This document shows positions 60,283 to 64,000 of a DNA stretch of 64,000 bases, piece after piece. The position numbers were made by a program, and so were the translations under genes. The stretch is from the NCBI RefSeq assembly GCF_037414475.1, contig NZ_CP147913.1, positions 7,893,501 to 7,957,500 on the forward strand, in the 5' to 3' direction. The notes beneath the pieces are model-generated. The model was not told where the DNA came from and did not search any database. It was given only the letters and a program-made list of their open reading frames with translations. Origin of the DNA: Myxococcus stipitatus (lineage in GTDB: Bacteria; Myxococcota; Myxococcia; Myxococcales; Myxococcaceae). The first letter of the stretch is position 1. Every line of letters starts with the position of its first letter.

Positions 60283-61867
60283 CGCCCTGTTGCTGACCTT
60301 GGTCCTGCTCGCCACGGGATGCGCTTCGGTGGCGGGCGCTCCCGGGCATGGTGGAACCCTGAGCCTCGCGTCACGCGTGGCCCATGGGGAGCGTCCAAAG
60401 GAGTTCCGACACAATGCACCTCCCCGTGTGAGGGCGCCATCCTCCGACGACGAGGAGCGGAAGCGGCACCAGCGAGGATTCCGACACGAGCGGGGCGACG
60501 ATTCGAGCAGCTCGTTGGGGAACAAGGTCACGCGTGATGCCTCCGGAGCGGACACCTGGGAAGCGCTACTGACATCCGCGGGGTTGGAAGAGCACGACGC
60601 GCGCCCCGTTGCGGGTAGCTCGCTCACCCCGACACATGCGGCACGGCTGCTGAACGTGCTGTTGGGCAAGGACGTGACGTTGGGTCAGTTTCCCTCGCGC
60701 GTCGCGGTGGGCTTCATGCTGCGCGAAGTCCTGGAAACGGGAGAGGTGTCGCGGGCCGAGCTGGTGCGGCGTGTCAACCGCTTCGCTCGCGTCGCAGTGC
60801 TGCGGCCTGACGGATGTCTTGCATGGGTGTTGTCGGGTCGGACGCAACAGCGAGTCGGAGAGGTCGAGTGGAAGGACGGGGCCTTCCGCGTGGGCTCGTT
60901 CCAACTGGGGGGCTTCTACTCGGGCAAGAGTGGCGTCTTCCGTGAGATGGGCTCGTCGCTGGAGGAGCTGCGCGGCGGGGCTTACGCGGATGTACATGAC
61001 GATGCCGATGTCGTCAGCCGCTCACTGGATGGGGCTGAAGAGGCGTTCGTGGGGTTGGCCCTCGCGGTGGGGAAGTTCTTCTCAACCTCGCCAGAGGAGA
61101 ACCTCGAAGCGTTCCGACAGATGCCCGCTGCTGTGGTGGCTCTCATCAAGTCGTCGCCCGAGTACCTGGAGCGATTCCGCTACATGATGCGCGGCGAGCA
61201 GATTCAGGCCGTCTCGAAGATGGTCACGAACCTGATTGCCACATGGGGGGCCGCATCCACCACGACGCGCACGTTGCAGGGGGCCACGCTGGCCACGGCG
61301 GAAGTCCCGGTGCTCTCGGTGTCAGCCCAAGGCGCGCTAGCCCTGGAGCGCGTGGCCGTGCCGGTAGGACGGGCTGCGGCGGTGCTGAGTGGTGGGCCCG
61401 GAGCGGCCATCATCCTTCAGCGGGCGAGCACGGCAGCCAAGCAGGGTGGACCGGCCAAGGGCCCCGGCGAGTGGGGACCCGCCAACGAGGCCATGAAGCC
61501 CCGCGCTCGGCGCTACCAGGAACAAGTCACAGGACACTCCGCGGACGAGGCATACTGGGTCGGTGGAGTAGGGAAGAACAGCGGAGGAGTGAAGTTCGAT
61601 GGCTTCGAGAAGGGCGTGCTGCTGGAAGCGAAGGGACCGGGCTATGCCAGATTCTTTGACGATCTTGAACCCAAGCGCTGGTTTCGGAACTCGGGGGCCA
61701 AGGGTCTGATTGATCAGGCACGTCGGCAGCTTGATTCCATCCGAGGAAAGGGCATCCCAATCCGGTGGCATGTGGCGGAAGTCGATGCTGCGGATGCCAT
61801 CCGGAAGCTTCTGGATGGGGCGGGAATCTCGGGAATCGAAGTCGTCCATACGCTGCCACTTCCCTGA
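60272..61867 (+). CDS. Lipoprotein toxin with Tox-REase-5 domain (SitA-like)
   Basis: The protein has 531 residues. The type II signal MRANALLLTLVLLATGC (Cys17) is followed by a disordered charged linker and a long middle region (70-390) that would serve carrier and delivery. The C-terminal 135 residues form a restriction-endonuclease-fold toxin domain of the Tox-REase-5 type: GVKFDGFEKGVLLEAKGPGYARF, with Asp443, Glu452 and Lys454 as the nuclease triad, then a helix with LIDQARRQL. A lipoprotein carrier plus nuclease tip is the layout of SitA toxins, which pass between myxobacteria by TraA/TraB outer-membrane exchange. The immunity gene follows directly. Confidence 0.8.
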   Translation: MRANALLLTLVLLATGCASVAGAPGHGGTLSLASRVAHGERPKEFRHNAPPRVRAPSSDDEERKRHQRGFRHERGDDSSSSLGNKVTRDASGADTWEALLTSAGLEEHDARPVAGSSLTPTHAARLLNVLLGKDVTLGQFPSRVAVGFMLREVLETGEVSRAELVRRVNRFARVAVLRPDGCLAWVLSGRTQQRVGEVEWKDGAFRVGSFQLGGFYSGKSGVFREMGSSLEELRGGAYADVHDDADVVSRSLDGAEEAFVGLALAVGKFFSTSPEENLEAFRQMPAAVVALIKSSPEYLERFRYMMRGEQIQAVSKMVTNLIATWGAASTTTRTLQGATLATAEVPVLSVSAQGALALERVAVPVGRAAAVLSGGPGAAIILQRASTAAKQGGPAKGPGEWGPANEAMKPRARRYQEQVTGHSADEAYWVGGVGKNSGGVKFDGFEKGVLLEAKGPGYARFFDDLEPKRWFRNSGAKGLIDQARRQLDSIRGKGIPIRWHVAEVDAADAIRKLLDGAGISGIEVVHTLPLP

Positions 61868-61881
61868 TGCTGAAAGGTGCC

Positions 61882-62634
61882 ATGACAACAAAGGCGAGAG
61901 TCGAGTCGTACTATGCAGGTGCCTATTGGGGGCCCCGGAAGGAGACCGCCGAAGAGTGCGCCCGCCGGACAGCCACCTTCCTTGACGCCCTTAGCCGGTA
62001 TGACTCCTTTCTGGCTGAGTGGTTTAAACCCGCCAAGTCACTCAAGGATGCGCGCAAGTACCGCCTGATGCCGCCGGACTTGGCAGCGCTCGCTGAGCTG
62101 TTCAGCGCTGGCGTAAATCGTGCGGATGCAGGAGGTGTCATTGAACGTCTTGGGTTCGGATTCTGGTTCGACAACGGCGGCCCAGATGGGGACGTCGCAG
62201 AGCTGAGGATTCATTGCGGCGGCTACTCGGACGCCGTACCAAACTCCTGTGTCTTGACACTCCCTAGGAAGGGGCAGAACGCCGAGCGTCTGCTCACAGC
62301 TCAGGCACTTGCTGCGATAGTGCGCGCCATGGTGTCTCCGTGGGAGCCGGATTGGGCGTTCGCGACGTCGTATGACTACTACCAAGAGAACAGGAAGGCC
62401 GCGTCCGACCCTTTCTCCTTGGGGTGGGTCACGTACCTCTCGAATCGCATAGGCGGTGTGCCCCCTCTCCCTGCTCCGGTGCGCATCGAGCCCGTGGAGG
62501 GTAAGGGCACCCTGATTGTCCTCACTCCTGAGCGCTTCACGGCCAGCAACCCGGAACATGTGGCGCTGGCTGAACGAGTGCGAGAGCTGCTGGACCGAGC
62601 GGGGCTCTTGAAGCCGCTCCAGGCGCAGCCGTAG
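61882..62634 (+). CDS. Imm52-like immunity protein
   Basis: The 250-residue cytoplasmic protein has YYAGAYWGPRKETAEECARRT, FLAEWFKPAKS, the Trp/Asp pattern WFDNGGPDGDVAELRIHCGG, and YQENRKAASDPFSLGWVTYLSNR. These match the Imm52 family that pairs with Tox-REase-5 toxins. GAAAGG lies before the ATG at 61882; an ATG at 61867 overlaps the toxin stop codon and is an alternative start. It protects the lysogen from its own and its kin's toxin. Confidence 0.75.
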   Translation: MTTKARVESYYAGAYWGPRKETAEECARRTATFLDALSRYDSFLAEWFKPAKSLKDARKYRLMPPDLAALAELFSAGVNRADAGGVIERLGFGFWFDNGGPDGDVAELRIHCGGYSDAVPNSCVLTLPRKGQNAERLLTAQALAAIVRAMVSPWEPDWAFATSYDYYQENRKAASDPFSLGWVTYLSNRIGGVPPLPAPVRIEPVEGKGTLIVLTPERFTASNPEHVALAERVRELLDRAGLLKPLQAQP

Positions 62635-62640
62635 GAAGTA

Positions 62641-62674
62641 AGAGGGGCCGGGTTTCCTGTCGCTCGGCCCCTCT
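62641..62674 (+). terminator. Terminator of the toxin-immunity operon
   Basis: A perfect 10-bp stem (AGAGGGGCCG with CGGCCCCTCT) spans a 14-base loop directly after the immunity gene. It insulates the restored tRNA promoter from cargo transcription. Confidence 0.7.
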
Positions 62675-62705
62675 TGCCAGGTGCGTGGGTCCCTTGCCAG
62701 CGCGC

Positions 62706-62734
62706 TTGGGGTACGGCTTCATGTGGGATAGAAG
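62706..62734 (+). promoter_or_regulatory. Phage-borne promoter for the restored tRNA-Leu
   Basis: TTGGGG, 17 bases, TAGAAG, with flanks resembling the host copy at 20992-21020. It lies inside the prophage, 109 bases before the tRNA. Confidence 0.5.
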
Positions 62735-62839
62735 TGTGGGGTAGTGACCGGAGAGGGGAGGGGCGTTGTAGGAGGGGTTTCGTTCCTACTATCTCCCTAC
62801 CATAGGGGGCCACGGGGGACCGCTAAGGTCCTAATATTG

Positions 62840-62882
62840 CTGGGCACGAGTGGCGGAACAGGCAGACGCAGCGGACTTAAAA
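62840..62882 (+). repeat. attR, right 43-bp att repeat
   Basis: Identical to 21070-21112. It covers the tRNA from its first base through the anticodon loop. Confidence 0.92.
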
Positions 62883-62929
62883 TCCGCTGGCCCGAAAGGG
62901 TCGTCCGGGTTCGATTCCCGGCTCGTGCA
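62844..62929 (+). tRNA. tRNA-Leu (anticodon UAA), restored at attR
   Basis: The cloverleaf is complete: acceptor GCACGAG with CTCGTGC, anticodon stem GCGGA/TCCGC with loop CTTAAAA (anticodon TAA), long type II variable arm (GGCCCGAAAGGGTC), T-arm CCGGG-TTCGATT-CCCGG and discriminator A. CCA is not encoded. The part up to the anticodon loop is phage DNA; the rest is host DNA. Confidence 0.93.
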
Positions 62930-63373
62930 TGGATTGGACCGGTAATTACCGGTGGCTGGCAACGACCTCCTGCTGTGTTGCACGTATGTCGCATGCCTGA
63001 GTAATCGGCCGGTCAAGAACGGAGACCGCCACCCACCGCGACCTGTGCGACGGCAATCTTCGTCATTGCGTGGGTCCTTCGGCTTGGGGTGCGTCAGCTG
63101 TGATGTTCGCTGACACCATGTCAATGAATACGGATTCCGTGATTGCGCGAGGGGCGCAAACACCGCATCGAGTTCATGCGGTGGTCACCTCCCCAGATTC
63201 TCAAAGTGTGAAGTCGTGCACGGGCGGGATTCGCGTGAATTAACGCGCCGCCTGTGCGGTCCCAGCGGGACGACGGTGCACGCAGGTGCTCGTCGGCATC
63301 TTTGCGCTGTTGGGGCCGCGAGTTCAGAGCCTCGACACGCGAGAGCAAACCCTCGAATCAAAGGAATCATTCT
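62930..63373. other. Gene-free chromosomal spacer
   Basis: I see no gene with coding character between the tRNA and the last lipoprotein gene. The region has scattered short palindromes (for example ACCGGTAATTACCGGT near 62939-62954, which could form a small terminator after the tRNA). Confidence 0.5.
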
Positions 63374-63955
63374 GTGAAGACGTCGTTTGGTCGTTGCTCG
63401 TGTGTGCTTGCAGGTCTCTCTCTCGGGGTCCTTCTCGTGGCGTGTGGAGGCGATTCGGAGCCCTCCAAGCCGAACGGAGAGGGAAATGGAGGGGAGGAGC
63501 CCTCGACGGAAACGACGGTGAATGGCAGGCCCGCGAGCGAGTACTACGCACAGTTCGCCTACGAGAAATATGCTGGCGCCCCGGGGGGCGCGGTTGAGTT
63601 CCCTGCCCAGCAGGATGGCATTAACCTGTTCGCCGCGACCGTCTACCTGAAGCAGGACAAGAGCTTCATCCTCTACTACGCCGAGGGCGCGGGGACCGTG
63701 CGTTCCAATGGCTACACCGCCGAGATTCCTCCCTCCCGCATGTTCAAGCGCACCGGCGCTTGGAGTGTCAGTGGAGGCTCGTTGAGACTTGGCGACGTGA
63801 TGACCTGCCAAGGCCTCAAGGTGGACGGTAGCGACGCGCTTCGCTGCACACTGGACCGGACCATCGGCTACGCGGCTGCGGTGGGGAAGAGCGCGACGTT
63901 CACGCGCTCGACCAACACGTCGCCGAATGACAGGCAGTGGGCCGACTACAAGTAA
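63374..63955 (+). CDS. Lipoprotein of unknown function
   Basis: The 193-residue protein has the signal MKTSFGRCSCVLAGLSLGVLLVACG, with a lipobox (LVAC), a Gly/Glu/Pro-rich linker and a small beta-rich domain (INLFAATVYLKQDKSFILYYAEGAG, GAWSVSGGSLRLGD) with two Cys that may pair. The GTG at 63374 has AAGGA nine bases upstream. It looks like a complete chromosomal gene. Confidence 0.7.
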   Translation: MKTSFGRCSCVLAGLSLGVLLVACGGDSEPSKPNGEGNGGEEPSTETTVNGRPASEYYAQFAYEKYAGAPGGAVEFPAQQDGINLFAATVYLKQDKSFILYYAEGAGTVRSNGYTAEIPPSRMFKRTGAWSVSGGSLRLGDVMTCQGLKVDGSDALRCTLDRTIGYAAAVGKSATFTRSTNTSPNDRQWADYK

Positions 63956-64000
63956 GGCTCGGGCGTCGTGCTCGGTCGTGTCATTCATTGGCGCTTGGGG

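Larger units (their letters stand above)
21070..62882. mobile_element. Prophage integrated in tRNA-Leu(UAA)
   Basis: A siphovirus-like temperate phage genome of about 41.8 kb is bounded by a 43-bp perfect direct repeat. The integrase gene is next to attL. Replication genes run leftward from about 36 kb, and sigma, terminase, head, tail and lysis genes run rightward. Cargo genes sit at the right end before attR. All essential structural modules (small and large terminase, portal, protease, capsid, connectors, tail tube, chaperone, tape measure, tip) look intact, so the prophage may be inducible. No endolysin or repressor was recognised. A nested passenger-gene element lies next to the integrase gene. 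Confidence 0.93.

Noticed and set aside
1..64000. CRISPR array
   Set aside because: No regularly spaced direct repeats with unique spacers were seen; the repeated sequences found are att sites, miniature elements and the dispersed 23-bp motif.

Overview
The window is high-G+C DNA of a predatory deltaproteobacterium of the Myxococcaceae (Myxococcus, Corallococcus or a close relative). The signs are a GltJ-type gliding motility protein, cysteine-rich lipoproteins, DUF2381 and Ser/Thr kinase genes, and a secondary-metabolite island. The chromosome is interrupted by a complete-looking prophage of about 41.8 kb, from 21070 to 62882.

Left chromosome, 1-21069. It opens with the end of a TPR-like protein and a gltJ-type motility gene. 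Next come lipoproteins, a MORN-repeat protein, a TIGR04552-type protein, an Ig-like lipoprotein and ffh. Between 9.9 and 18.8 kb lies a minus-strand biosynthetic island: a UbiB-like half-kinase, a free-standing acyltransferase, an acyl-CoA dehydrogenase, a DltA/prolyl-type adenylation enzyme, a carrier protein, a condensation-carrier didomain and a medium-chain reductase. The first steps resemble carrier-bound L-proline oxidation to pyrrole. Key motifs in the adenylation and condensation enzymes are altered.

Prophage, 21070-62882. A 43-bp direct repeat marks attL and attR. Integration is in the anticodon loop of a tRNA-Leu(UAA) gene; attL keeps only the 5' half, and the phage supplies a new 5' half at attR. 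The integrase gene is at the left end. A passenger methyltransferase gene follows, bounded by inverted 80-bp elements that sit in TAA stop codons. The minus-strand replication arm (24.0-36.0 kb) encodes an HTH protein, a RuvC-like resolvase, a family A DNA polymerase, an SNF2-like helicase, an Fe-S RecB/Cas4-type nuclease and a primase-helicase. The plus-strand arm (36.2-54.4 kb) encodes a sigma-70-like factor, terminase, portal, HK97-type head genes, a siphovirus-type tail with a -1 frameshifted chaperone, and holin- and spanin-like proteins. Reverse-oriented or low-G+C cargo genes interrupt both arms. The right end (54.6-62.6 kb) is cargo: DUF2381, two kinases (one degenerate), an outer-membrane barrel, a lipoprotein toxin with a Tox-REase-5 domain and an Imm52-like immunity protein. 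The last three look like a SitA-type outer-membrane-exchange toxin cassette.

The most striking unexplained signal is a 23-bp sequence found nine times, only inside the prophage. It always points toward the downstream gene and usually lies 10-14 bases before a start codon. It precedes replication units on one strand and structural units on the other, so it is probably the phage's own promoter or operator. The phage sigma-like factor is one candidate to read it.

Right chromosome, 62883-64000. It contains the 3' half of the restored tRNA-Leu, a region without genes, and one lipoprotein gene.
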